The position numbers and the translations under genes are program-made. The notes beneath the pieces were generated by a model. The model searched no databases. It was given only the letters and a program-made list of their open reading frames with translations, and was not told the origin of the DNA. From Bacteroides sp. 519 (lineage in GTDB: Bacteria; Bacteroidota; Bacteroidia; Bacteroidales; Bacteroidaceae), in assembly GCF_010500955.1 (NCBI RefSeq), contig NZ_QVMJ01000021.1:1-64000 (forward strand): a stretch of 64,000 bases of DNA. The letters run 5' to 3'. This document shows positions 9,550 to 18,498 of this stretch, piece by piece. How positions within the stretch are numbered: the stretch's first letter is position 1; every line of letters begins with the position of its first letter.

Positions 9550-10713
9550 TTACTTTCTGGTAAAACTACGTTTGCCGCGTATAAGGCATTGAATTCTGAA
9601 CTTAACCGATTGTAGTGGCTGAATAAAATCGAAAACCGGCAACGATAAATAATATCTTTCCTGATCGCCAATACTTTTTGCTGTATTATTTATAATAGAT
9701 GCCTGAATGGCAAAACGGATACCCCATAGCAATATCGGTGCTCCGATTAAGATGTAATTCATCTGGATAATTCCATATACCATACACCCTATAAGTGCTA
9801 CGTAAAACAATAGGCGGGAAAAAGTTTCTGCTCCTAATAAATATTTCTGTATTCCTTTGTATAAGCCCGAGGTAACCACATAGTTCAGTTTGTCTTCTCT
9901 CCATGGTTTCTGATACTCCAACGGGTTCATCCATATCATTGCATCTGCACTGGTTTCTACTTTTGTGTTCGAACTTTTAGCTACCTGATTAATAAATAAA
10001 TCATCGTCGCCACGTTTCAAATTCAAATGATCACTAAAACCTTTGCTCTTATAAAATAATTCTTTCCGGTAAGCCATGTTTCGTCCGCATCCGGCATAAG
10101 GATCTCCGGCCAGTGCAAATCCTAATATGCGCATTGAAGAAAACAGTGTGTCGAAAGAAATTTTCTTGTTCATCCACCTCTTGCCTTTTTCATATCCATG
10201 GCATCCTAAAACAATATCGGTAGCAGGAGTAAAATTACGTGCAAGCAATCTGAGCCAGTTTGCTGAGGCAGGACGACAGTTGGCATCTGTAAAAACCAAC
10301 CAGTTGTACTTGCTTGCCTTAATACCCAACATTATGGCCAGCTTTTTATGACTGATATATAATGAACTGTCTGGCGTAAAGCTATTGTATAGATGAGGGT
10401 ATTTTTCTGCCAGCAATTTAAGGTAGTCATCGCTACCATCTGTTGGATTATCATTGATAACAATGACCTCGAATGTTGGATAATCTTGTTCAAGAACAGA
10501 AGGAAGAAATTTTCTTAAATTGGGAAGTTCATCTTTAGCATATATAATAACCGATACAGGAGGTAACTCTGTATTTGATGATGCATTGCCCGCCTTGTTC
10601 TTTTGATTAATGCGATTATAAAGCGATAAATAATAAGAAATTTGAATAATGAAAAGAATACTGATACTGGCTAAAAGAATCAGTTCTATATTGTTAAATT
10701 CAGGTAGTTCCAT
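9550..10713 (-). CDS. Family 2 glycosyltransferase, membrane-anchored
   Basis: This 387-residue protein has an N-terminal membrane helix (about 8-30), a GT-A domain (about 50-280) beginning PPVSVIIYAKDE, a DxD-like FTDANCR, the acceptor-loop residues GDDDLFINQ, and one or two C-terminal membrane helices (about 295-345). It probably transfers sugars to a lipid or envelope polymer on the cytoplasmic side. It is transcribed away from the AI-2E gene's direction of arrival, with a gap of 41 bases and its own TAnnTTTG box. Donor and acceptor sugars are unknown. Confidence 0.86.
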   Translation of the reverse strand: MELPEFNNIELILLASISILFIIQISYYLSLYNRINQKNKAGNASSNTELPPVSVIIYAKDELPNLRKFLPSVLEQDYPTFEVIVINDNPTDGSDDYLKLLAEKYPHLYNSFTPDSSLYISHKKLAIMLGIKASKYNWLVFTDANCRPASANWLRLLARNFTPATDIVLGCHGYEKGKRWMNKKISFDTLFSSMRILGFALAGDPYAGCGRNMAYRKELFYKSKGFSDHLNLKRGDDDLFINQVAKSSNTKVETSADAMIWMNPLEYQKPWREDKLNYVVTSGLYKGIQKYLLGAETFSRLLFYVALIGCMVYGIIQMNYILIGAPILLWGIRFAIQASIINNTAKSIGDQERYYLSLPVFDFIQPLQSVKFRIQCLIRGKRSFTRK

Positions 10714-10735
10714 TTAAGCATTGTTTTAGGCAGTG

Positions 10736-10743
10736 CAAAAGTA
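10736..10743 (-). promoter_or_regulatory. -7 promoter box for the glycosyltransferase gene
   Basis: On the minus strand TACTTTTG (10736-10743) matches TAnnTTTG, 22 bases before the start codon. I see no clear -33 element. Confidence 0.4.
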
Positions 10744-10754
10744 AACAATAGTTT

Positions 10755-11771
10755 TCAATTTAGTGGAGCCTTATCCAGATATTCTTTTTTGAAAATGTTG
10801 AAGCAAAGGAAAAACATGGATAGAAGCAGTGGACCGAAAATGACTCCCATAAATCCAAACAAAGAGAAACCTATCACTACTCCGAAAATAGTAATGAGCG
10901 GATGTATATCGGCCATCTTTTTTTGAAGAACAAACCGGATAAGGTTATCAATTTGTGTAATAATAAATAAACCATAAGCCAAAAGACCAATGGCGCTTCC
11001 CCACTCGCCGGTTATGGCCAGGTAGATAACCAGCGGTACCCACACAATGGCAGTTCCGATAACTGGTAGTATGGTAGCAATACAAGTAAGGAATCCAAAA
11101 AATATCGGACTGGGTGTACCAAATACTAAATAACCGGCCATGGCTATAAATCCTTGAATGATACCAAGTAGAGGAATACCTATTGCATTTGAGGTAACAA
11201 TAAGTTTACTTTCACGCAGCACCTCTTTTTTATTATTATCACTGAATGGCAAAATATCATAAACAAATTTTTCCATTCTGTGATTACCAGTCAGCATAAA
11301 ATAGAGAACAAAAAGCAACACAATAATATTCAGAAAGAAACTGCTTATGCCGTTCATTAAGGTTTGACCAATCCGGGGAATCTGGTTGATTAATCCGGTA
11401 ATATTTTCGATCTTTAATAGTTCGTATCCGGTTTTCTTTTCAAGATTAGTGGCAAATTCGGCAATGGGCTGAATAATTTGTTGCGGATTTATATTAATAT
11501 CACCTGCTTTGTCAACTACAACCAGCACAATAAGGGTTAATGGTATCAGGAAAAAAAGAATTGTTTCGGCAAGGATTACCGAGGCTGCTAGTGCTCTTTT
11601 CAGTTTCCGTTGTTCAACCAGAAAATTCATTTGCCCTCTCACTAAAACATATATAGTTAAAGCCCCCAGTAATCCACCCATAAAAGGTGTTATTTCTTTG
11701 AAAATAATAAAACCGGTTAGGAGAATAATGGCTATTAGTGAATACTTTCGATATCGACTGATGAAGTTCAT
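10755..11771 (-). CDS. AI-2E family transporter
   Basis: The 338-residue protein has about seven to eight membrane helices arranged as in the AI-2E (TqsA/YdiK) family, with two N-terminal helices, a long amphipathic stretch around residues 110-140, and the C-terminal region GFSLFGFMGVIFGPLLL. Family members are reported to export autoinducer-2 or to act as cation/proton antiporters, so the substrate here is open. The ATG at 11769-11771 gives a short basic N-terminus followed directly by a helix. Confidence 0.85.
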   Translation of the reverse strand: MNFISRYRKYSLIAIILLTGFIIFKEITPFMGGLLGALTIYVLVRGQMNFLVEQRKLKRALAASVILAETILFFLIPLTLIVLVVVDKAGDININPQQIIQPIAEFATNLEKKTGYELLKIENITGLINQIPRIGQTLMNGISSFFLNIIVLLFVLYFMLTGNHRMEKFVYDILPFSDNNKKEVLRESKLIVTSNAIGIPLLGIIQGFIAMAGYLVFGTPSPIFFGFLTCIATILPVIGTAIVWVPLVIYLAITGEWGSAIGLLAYGLFIITQIDNLIRFVLQKKMADIHPLITIFGVVIGFSLFGFMGVIFGPLLLSMFFLCFNIFKKEYLDKAPLN

Positions 11772-11866
11772 TGGCTTGTTTATTTATTGTAGTTATGCTA
11801 TAAAATAAACAAGAATAAGGTTAAAATGTTCTTCGGTAATGAAATGGATATTTAAGAATGGAAGGA

Positions 11867-11920
11867 GTTAATTGGAGTTATAGCTTTTCAGCCAATAGCC
11901 TTACTATAACTCCTTTTAAC
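11867..11920. repeat. Imperfect inverted repeat of GGAGTTA words
   Basis: Arms 11867-11883 and 11904-11920 pair at 15 of 17 positions. The lead-in GAATGGAAGGAGTTA (about 11856-11870) recurs at the right end of the window near 63.93 kb, where the second arm is outside the window. Confidence 0.6.
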
Positions 11921-11957
11921 TATCTAATTAAAACTTTGCGTAACTTAGCGTTTCAAT

Positions 11958-14147
11958 CTACTTTAAACCGATTTCCTTATTTACTACAGGTAATCTTTTT
12001 GCCGTAGTTGCTCCCGGAGAAGTTCCACCAACACTGATAACAGCTTTTCCTGGTTGGAAAACCGTATTTCCATACTCATCAATCACATTTAATTGTTCTG
12101 GATTGAGTTCTAAGGTTACGGTTTGTGTTTCGCCGGCTTTCAAATGAATGCGTTTGAATGCTTTTAGTGTGTACAAAGCTGTACGATAGCCAGCGTTTTT
12201 GTGAGTAATATATAATTGAACAACTTCGTCACCATTTATTTTGCTTTTGTTGGTAACATCAACTGTTACTTTAAGAGATTGTCCATTATTAACAACATCG
12301 GGCATTTGCAAAGATGAATATTCAAAATTGGCATAACTTAAACCATAACCAAACGGATAAGATACTTCGCCATTAAAATAACGGTATGTACGTTTTTCCA
12401 TATCATAGTTATTAAATGCCGGCAGGTCTTTGTCGTTTTTATAGAAGGTTACAGGTAAACGTCCGGAAGGATTATAATCACCAAACAAAACATCGGCAAT
12501 TGCTGTACCTGCATCTTGCCCGCCATACCATGCAGTAAGAATTGCAGGAAGATTGGCCGATTCCCATTCCATGCCGATGGCACTTCCCGACATATTTACA
12601 AATACCACCGGAATGTTTGCACTATGAAGTGCTTTCAATAATGCAGTTTGTACCCGCGGAAGTGCAATTGTAGTACGGTCGCCACGGGTGAATCCTTCAA
12701 TATTAACAGGCATTTCTTCCCCTTCGAGCTCGGGAGAGATACCGCCACACATAATTACTACATCCACACCTTTCATACGGTTAACAATATCTGCAATTGA
12801 ATCATTGTTGGGTTGTGCAACATAATCAATTGCTTTTTCATAAATAACCTGTGTTTTTTTATTCAGTTTGCGTTTAATCCCTGTTAATGGGGTTACGATT
12901 TCTGTGGGGAAACCATTGTAATTCCCTAGTACCGCTGTTGGGTTATCTGCATTGGGCCCGATAATCGCTATCTTTTTCAGATTCTTTTTTAAAGGAAGAA
13001 GGTTGTTTTCGTTCTTTAACAGTACCATAGATTCACGTGCCATTTTTAAGGATAGTGCTTTGTGCGCATCGCTCTCTAATACAGATAATGGTATGTCCGA
13101 GAAAGGAACCATTTCAGCAGGATCGAACATGCCGAGGCGGAACCGTATTCAGAATAACCGGCTCAAAGAAACATTTATTTGTTCTTCGGGAATCATGCCG
13201 CCTTTAACAGCTTCGACCAATGCTTTGTAGGCATAATTTCCACAATCAATATCTGTACCGCTGAATACAGCATCCGATGCTGCATGTGCCGCACTCTGAT
13301 GGGTTTTATGATGATTGAAGAAGTCGTCGATAGCACCACAATCGGAAGTTACATATCCACTGAAACCCCATTGAGCACGTAGAATTTCCTGCATCAACAT
13401 ATTATTACCACAGCAGGGTTCACCAGCATAAGCATTGTATGCACACATTACTCCCGAAACGTTGGCATCAACAACCAGATCGCGGAAGGCTGGTAAGTAA
13501 GTATCCCATAAATCATAGTCGGTAACACGGGTATTGAAACTGTGACGAGTGTTCTCTGGTCCGCTGTGTACGGCATAGTGCTTGGCACAGGCAGATGCTT
13601 TGAGGTATTTGGGATGGTTGCCTTGCAGTCCGCTTACAAATGCTTTTCCCATTGCTCCTGTTAAGTAAGGGTCTTCGCCGTAAGTTTCCTGTCCACGTCC
13701 CCAGCGCGGATCACGGAATATGTTGATATTGGGAGTCCAATATGTAAGACCATGGTAGATAGCACGGTTTCCTTTGGAAGATGCATCGTTGTAAATGGCG
13801 CGACCTTCTTCGGCAATAGCATCAGCTACTTGTTTGAAGGTTTCTACATCCCATGTGGCAGCCATACCAATGGCTTGCGGAAACACGGTTACTTTGTAGT
13901 CGGTCCGACCAATTCCATGTAGACATTCGTTCCACCAGTTGTACGAAGGAATTCCCAAACGTTCAATAGCAGGTGTGTTGTTCAGCATTTGTGCTACTTT
14001 CTCTTCAAGGGTTAAACGAGAAACCAGATCGGCCACACGCTCATCTACAGAGAGAGCAGGATTCATGAAAGGGTAACTTTGTTGTCCGTGTATTTTTCCT
14101 GTGATAAATAAACAAAGAATACATAAAGTAATAGAATAATGTTTCAT
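11958..14147 (-). pseudogene. GH3 family beta-glucosidase/xylosidase interrupted by an in-frame TGA
   Basis: Read through, the frame encodes about 729 residues of a secreted family 3 glycoside hydrolase. There is a signal peptide (1-21), the N-terminal barrel with the nucleophile Asp in GYVTSDCGAIDD, the C-terminal sandwich domain, and a fibronectin-III-like end. Codon 333 is TGA (13149-13151): residues SLSRLF are followed by the stop and then IRFRLGMFDP in the same frame, exactly as the family sequence would continue. There is no frameshift. The downstream part has an ATG at 13128-13130 but would lack the active-site domain. It follows an epimerase gene by 26 bases. It may be a real nonsense mutation or an assembly error. 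Confidence 0.85.
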
Positions 14148-14173
14148 GTAGGTAATTTTTCTAATTCTTACTC

Positions 14174-15007
14174 TTATTTTTTTGTTGTCTGAATAACTCC
14201 CCTGAAATAACCAATTGCTTCGGCAATTCCCAGAAATGGGTCTTTCATATTCTTCTCATGTTCCAAACTGCATACCCCGGTGTATCCTACTTTGCGGAGC
14301 ATTTTTACAAATGCAGGGAAATCAATTAGTCCACGACCAATTTCAACCGTATAACCCAGTTTGGTGTTTCCGGTTACATCTTTAATATGAATATCGAATA
14401 CGCGCGAATGGTATTTCTTTAAATCTTTTATCGGGTCTTTTCCGTTACGTAAATCATGGCCAATGTCGAGACACATACCGATACGCGGATCAAGATCTTT
14501 TGTATGGTTCCATACATCATCAGCATCAGGATAAAGGGCAATATCCGGTCCGTGTAGGTGTATAGCATATTTAAAATCGTATTCTTTCACTTTTTTATCT
14601 ACATAAGGAAGTAGTTCTACATTGGGTACACCAACAATGGTTTTTACTCCAACCCGTTTGGCGTATTCAAAAGCATTGTCTACTTCTTTTTCAGTCTTCA
14701 TGTAAATGGGTCCAACAGCATATCCGGTAACTCCTTTGGCTGCCAGTTTTTTGTGAAATGCAGCTATTTCCTGGTCGGTACTATTAAAAGGCAAGTGAAA
14801 GTCTTTAATACACAAGTATTTTACATTCACTTTCTCCATTGTTTCCAATGTTTTATCCAGATCGAAATTGACAAAGGTATACCCAGCCATTCCTATCTTG
14901 AACTTCTCGTTGGTTTCGGGTGGAGGTTGTTCGCCTGGCCTTTCTTGTGCTGATAGCATAAAAGAAAATTGTAGCAAAACAGACAAAAGGATTACAAATC
15001 TTTTCAT
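14174..15007 (-). CDS. Exported sugar phosphate isomerase/epimerase family protein (TIM barrel)
   Basis: The 277-residue protein has a signal peptide (about 1-20, ending LSAQE) and an AP-endonuclease-2-like TIM barrel. Candidate metal ligands are the Glu/His/Asp residues in MCLDIGHDLRNG, DIHIKD and SLEHEKN. Bacteroidota use many such exported enzymes in sugar or inositol conversion. It is the first gene of an operon with the GH3 gene, so a role in handling sugars released from a glycoside is a reasonable inference. The exact reaction is unknown. Confidence 0.82.
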   Translation of the reverse strand: MKRFVILLSVLLQFSFMLSAQERPGEQPPPETNEKFKIGMAGYTFVNFDLDKTLETMEKVNVKYLCIKDFHLPFNSTDQEIAAFHKKLAAKGVTGYAVGPIYMKTEKEVDNAFEYAKRVGVKTIVGVPNVELLPYVDKKVKEYDFKYAIHLHGPDIALYPDADDVWNHTKDLDPRIGMCLDIGHDLRNGKDPIKDLKKYHSRVFDIHIKDVTGNTKLGYTVEIGRGLIDFPAFVKMLRKVGYTGVCSLEHEKNMKDPFLGIAEAIGYFRGVIQTTKK

Positions 15008-15101
15008 TGTTGAGTGTTTTAAATGGGTTGATAATTATTGTAAATAGAACTCTTTAGCTAAGTTCCCGACCCTAAAGGTATAAATTCCTTTTGGAGTTGC
15101 A

Positions 15102-15132
15102 CAAAAATAGATACTGACAATTAATACATCAA
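15102..15132 (-). promoter_or_regulatory. Promoter for the epimerase-GH3 operon
   Basis: On the minus strand TATTTTTG (15102-15109) has TTG (15130-15132) 20 bases upstream, fitting the Bacteroidota consensus. Confidence 0.5.
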
Positions 15133-15164
15133 TTAAAAATGTATTAATATGACAATAAAGTTAG

Positions 15165-15172
15165 TACCTTTG
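15165..15172 (+). promoter_or_regulatory. -7 promoter box for the LrgA/LrgB operon
   Basis: TACCTTTG matches TAnnTTTG, 25 bases before the ATG at 15198. It is divergent from the epimerase promoter. Confidence 0.5.
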
Positions 15173-15197
15173 CCCAGTTTTTAATAGATATTTTATA

Positions 15198-15545
15198 ATG
15201 ATACGTCAATGCGCCATACTATTTGGCTGTTTAGCATTGGGTGAATTAATTGTTTATCTTACTGGAGTAAAGCTACCTTCCAGTATCATAGGGATGTTAC
15301 TCCTCACCCTCTTTCTTGAACTAGGCTGGGTAAAACTGCAATGGGTACAAGGTTTATCCGATTTTCTGGTAGCCAATCTGAGTTTTTTCTTTATACCTCC
15401 GGGTGTTGCCCTCATGCTCTATTTTGACTTAATTGCTGCCGAAATACTTCCTATTGCGGTAGCTACCATTGTCAGCACTATATTTGTATTATTAATAACC
15501 GGCTGGGTACATCAGATTGCCCGGAAAAAGACAAAGAAGAAATGA
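15198..15545 (+). CDS. LrgA/CidA family membrane protein
   Basis: The 115-residue protein has four predicted membrane helices and the family motif region GVKLPSSIIGMLLL near residues 24-37, followed by PPGVALM. LrgA/CidA proteins were described as holin-like factors affecting murein hydrolase activity; related pairs move pyruvate or glycolate. It overlaps the LrgB gene by four bases (ATGA), so translation of the two is coupled. Confidence 0.9.
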   Translation: MIRQCAILFGCLALGELIVYLTGVKLPSSIIGMLLLTLFLELGWVKLQWVQGLSDFLVANLSFFFIPPGVALMLYFDLIAAEILPIAVATIVSTIFVLLITGWVHQIARKKTKKK

Positions 15546-16237
15546 GTTACCTGGAAAATAAATACTTTCTGATATTTATAACATTTGGTGTTTTCTTTGT
15601 AGCTAAGCAAATACAGAAGAAAACCGGATATGCATTACTTAATCCTATTCTGATAACAATTGCTGTATTAATTGCATTTCTTAAGTTCACAGGAATTAGT
15701 TATGAAACATATAATGAAGGTGGAGAGTTAATTGAGTTCTGGCTGAAACCTGCTGTTGTAGCTTTAGGAGTTCCTTTATACCTTCAGCTGCGGCAGATAA
15801 AGAAACAATTAATACCTATTTTGCTCTCTCAACTGGCAGGATGTGTTATTGGTATTGTATCGGTAGTGCTTATTGCACATGTATTGGGGGCAAGTCGCGA
15901 AGTGGTTTTATCATTGGCACCCAAGTCTGTCACTACTCCTATTGCTATGGAAGTTTCGAAAACAATAGGTGGCATACCTGCGCTTACCACTGCCGTGGTT
16001 GTATGTGTTGGCTTGTTTGGAGGGATTGCCGGATTTCAATTAATGAAACTTTTGAAAGTTAACCGCCCTATCTCGCAGGGATTATCTATTGGTACGGCTG
16101 CTCATGCTTTGGGGGCTTCGACCGCAATGGAAATAAGTAGTAAGTATGGAGCGTATGCTGGTTTAGGGCTTACATTGAATGGAATATTAACTGCGTTGCT
16201 TACTCCCACTATTCTTAAGGTTTTGGGATTTGTGTAA
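15542..16237 (+). CDS. LrgB/CidB family membrane protein
   Basis: The 231-residue protein has about seven membrane helices. The conserved LAPKSVTTPIAMEVSKTIGG and the later GTAAHALGASTAMEIS blocks identify LrgB. With the upstream LrgA protein it should form an inner-membrane complex; an organic-acid transport role (pyruvate or glycolate) is as likely as an autolysis role. Its start overlaps the lrgA stop. A small RNA gene on the opposite strand ends about 25 bases beyond its stop codon. Confidence 0.9.
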   Translation: MSYLENKYFLIFITFGVFFVAKQIQKKTGYALLNPILITIAVLIAFLKFTGISYETYNEGGELIEFWLKPAVVALGVPLYLQLRQIKKQLIPILLSQLAGCVIGIVSVVLIAHVLGASREVVLSLAPKSVTTPIAMEVSKTIGGIPALTTAVVVCVGLFGGIAGFQLMKLLKVNRPISQGLSIGTAAHALGASTAMEISSKYGAYAGLGLTLNGILTALLTPTILKVLGFV

Positions 16238-16263
16238 AGGTGGTGTAGCTAATTTCAGCGCAT

Positions 16264-16291
16264 AAAAAAAGGCCACTTATCCCAAGCAGCC
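16264..16291 (-). terminator. Rho-independent terminator of the putative small RNA
   Basis: On the minus strand an 8-bp stem (16284-16291 with 16271-16278, including two G-U pairs) with a five-base loop is followed by seven U residues (16270-16264). Confidence 0.75.
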
Positions 16292-16330
16292 AATCTTTGT
16301 TAACCTTAAATCTAATACTATGAAAAACAC
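16264..16330 (-). ncRNA. Putative small RNA of about 65-70 nt
   Basis: No protein-coding frame explains this stretch, yet it has a consensus promoter (TTTG, 20 bases, TATATTTG at 16366-16335) and a strong terminator 45-70 bases downstream, all on the minus strand. The transcript would start near 16330, contain GTATTAGATTTAAGGTTAAC (16318-16299), and end in the U-run. I have the impression of having seen this internal sequence in other Bacteroidales genomes, but I cannot name a family. It might instead be the leader of the M20-side region, but no gene follows on that strand before the LrgB gene. Confidence 0.6.
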
Positions 16331-16334
16331 AGTG

Positions 16335-16366
16335 CAAATATATGGTCGTTTGCGTTAACAGCCAAA
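16335..16366 (-). promoter_or_regulatory. Consensus promoter for the small RNA
   Basis: TTTG (16366-16363), exactly 20 bases, then TATATTTG (16342-16335): a full match to the Bacteroidota vegetative promoter. Confidence 0.75.
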
Positions 16367-16422
16367 TATTGCGGCTTTAAACGGTGTTTTTATAACATTG
16401 CTTATGAATTCAAGGAATATTT

Positions 16423-18012
16423 TTAATTATTTTGATACGTTTCCATCAATTTCTTAAAATATGCTATCATCTTAGCATAGTTTTCAAGAGAAATATATTC
16501 GTTCTCATTATGAATGGTACGTTGTTCGTACTCATTGAGAAACGCAGGCATAAACCGATATACGTTGCGGCTAACCGATTCGTATTTATACGCATCAGTA
16601 GCAACAATCGAAATATAGGGTGTTGTTGATGCTTCCGGATAAATCTGTGGTACCAGGTTCCGAATCATAGTATAACCATACGTATCGGTAGACGAAATAG
16701 TAGACGGTTCGCGTGCGGCCAACACTTCAATGTCCACATCGTAATCTTTGCACACTTCGCGCACATGCTGCTCAACCATAGCTACAGTATTTCCGGTTAA
16801 TATACGGAAGTTAGCTGTAATCTCAGCAGTCGAAGCTAATACATTAGACACATCACTACCTTTTGCCATAGTTACAGCTGTAGTGGTACGTACCAATGCA
16901 TTAGTAGCAGGAGTTTTACTTAGCGTACTCAACAATACTTTTTCTAATGCCCATTTGTTAGCAATTGCTACACGAGCCGGAAATCCCATTGATGCACCTA
17001 CCTGATCAAGGAAAGAGGATATTGGCGATATCAACTTTGCCGGCATCTGCTTATCATTCAGCTTCTGAATAATTTCAGCCGCATATACCAAAGAACCTTT
17101 TGCCGGAGGCATAGAAGAATGCCCGCCCATACCACGAACAGTTATCCGGATGGTACATGAACCCTTTTCGGCAACACCAACCAATGCCAAAGATTGCTTT
17201 ATTCCGGCTTGTCCGGGTGCAATGATAACACTACCTTCATCATATACAGCATCGAAAGTTATATTCTGTTGCTTAAAGTATTCTGCTATCTTAACTGCTC
17301 CTTCGGTTCCTCCTATTTCTTCGTCAAAACCAAATGCAAACCAGATGTCTTGTTCGGGGTGAAACCCTTCTGCAATCAAGGTATCAGCGGCTTCGAGAAT
17401 AGAGAAAAGCATTCCTTTATCATCCAAAGTACCCCTGCCGTATATTCTGCCATCGGCAACAGCTCCGGAAAACGGAGGATAGGTCCAGTCTGTCTGGTAA
17501 TTGGTTATTGCTGTCTTTACCGGATCATTCATTCGGAAAACAAGATCACTGGGATCTGTTACGAATGGGTCGTAACCGGCAACAGGAACAACATCGTAAT
17601 GTGCCAGTAACAGAATTGGTTTACGATTTGTATCTTTTCCTTTCCAGCGGTACACCAAACCGTATTTATTGATGGTTAGTGTATCCATTGTAGCATAAAT
17701 ACCGGGAAATGCTTCCGGTAGGTATTTTTTGAATTGATCGAACGGGTTGTTTGCTGTTAAATGAACATATTCGCTAACTGTAGGTATACGCACTCCTCCA
17801 ACCAGTCTTTGAACTGATTTTTCGGATAGATCGTATGGTAGTGCAGCTACTTCTTCTATATTTTCTTTTTCAGCAAAAGGATAGATGAGAGTTTTTACTA
17901 CCAGTATAGAGGCAAATATGGCTAACAGTATAAAAAGAATAAGTATTATTCTTCCTAAATGTCTTTTCTTTTTCTTCTTCCTTCGATGATATTGATAGTA
18001 GTATTGTGACAT
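16423..18012 (-). CDS. M20 family metallopeptidase, membrane-anchored
   Basis: The 529-residue protein has a very basic N-terminus (HRRKKKKKR), one membrane helix (about 18-42) and an M20/M25/M40 zinc peptidase domain. Metal-site motifs are LLAHYDVVP, GRGTLDDKG and FGFDEEIGG. The layout resembles carboxypeptidase PM20D1/CPS1-like enzymes that act on N-acylated amino acids or dipeptides, outside the cytoplasm. It is the last gene of a four-gene minus-strand run with gaps of 17-27 bases. Confidence 0.88.
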   Translation of the reverse strand: MSQYYYQYHRRKKKKKRHLGRIILILFILLAIFASILVVKTLIYPFAEKENIEEVAALPYDLSEKSVQRLVGGVRIPTVSEYVHLTANNPFDQFKKYLPEAFPGIYATMDTLTINKYGLVYRWKGKDTNRKPILLLAHYDVVPVAGYDPFVTDPSDLVFRMNDPVKTAITNYQTDWTYPPFSGAVADGRIYGRGTLDDKGMLFSILEAADTLIAEGFHPEQDIWFAFGFDEEIGGTEGAVKIAEYFKQQNITFDAVYDEGSVIIAPGQAGIKQSLALVGVAEKGSCTIRITVRGMGGHSSMPPAKGSLVYAAEIIQKLNDKQMPAKLISPISSFLDQVGASMGFPARVAIANKWALEKVLLSTLSKTPATNALVRTTTAVTMAKGSDVSNVLASTAEITANFRILTGNTVAMVEQHVREVCKDYDVDIEVLAAREPSTISSTDTYGYTMIRNLVPQIYPEASTTPYISIVATDAYKYESVSRNVYRFMPAFLNEYEQRTIHNENEYISLENYAKMIAYFKKLMETYQNN

Positions 18013-18029
18013 AAGTATTGTTTTGCTAT

Positions 18030-18479
18030 TTACCAGTTAACTACCACTCTGAATTTACCAGTTGGAAGTTCAGGGTTTCCACTGCCACTATATCTATAAT
18101 AAATTCTAAAATCTCCAGTTGTATAATCAAACCATAAATTATCTATTTCAGTACCACCATTACTGTTATTCCAGTTATCCATATAAGGTAATGGCTGTTG
18201 TGATACAAAACCATCTTCATCTAAATATCTATAAATCAGCATAAAACCACAATCAAAAATATCCATTAGTTCTTCTGGATATAAATTATCATAGAAAGAA
18301 GGTGTTCTTTGATAATAATAGAAATTATCATCTATTACTTTCCAATCACTTTTTCTTATAGTAAATTCTTCCGAAAGTATAGTTACCCCCGGAGGGCCTT
18401 GTGGTCCTTGTTCTCCTTCACACGAAACCAGTGTTGTTGTGGCTATCACTACAAACAATAATGCAAATAATTTTTTCAT
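18030..18479 (-). CDS. Lipoprotein with a short collagen-like Gly-X-Y motif
   Basis: The 149-residue protein starts with a lipoprotein signal ending LVSC (Cys near residue 20), followed at once by EGEQGPQGPPG, a short collagen-like motif common at the N-terminus of Bacteroidota lipoproteins. The rest is rich in Tyr, Asp and Trp and should form a small secreted beta domain of unknown function. It lies 17 bases upstream of the M20 peptidase and 19 downstream of the DUF6263 gene. Confidence 0.7.
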   Translation of the reverse strand: MKKLFALLFVVIATTTLVSCEGEQGPQGPPGVTILSEEFTIRKSDWKVIDDNFYYYQRTPSFYDNLYPEELMDIFDCGFMLIYRYLDEDGFVSQQPLPYMDNWNNSNGGTEIDNLWFDYTTGDFRIYYRYSGSGNPELPTGKFRVVVNW

Positions 18480-18498
18480 TTTCTTTCTTTTTAGGTTA

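Noticed and set aside
11958-14147. Recoding of TGA (selenocysteine or altered genetic code) in the GH3 gene
   Set aside because: The position is not a Cys site in the family, no SECIS-like structure is evident, and TGA ends several other genes here.
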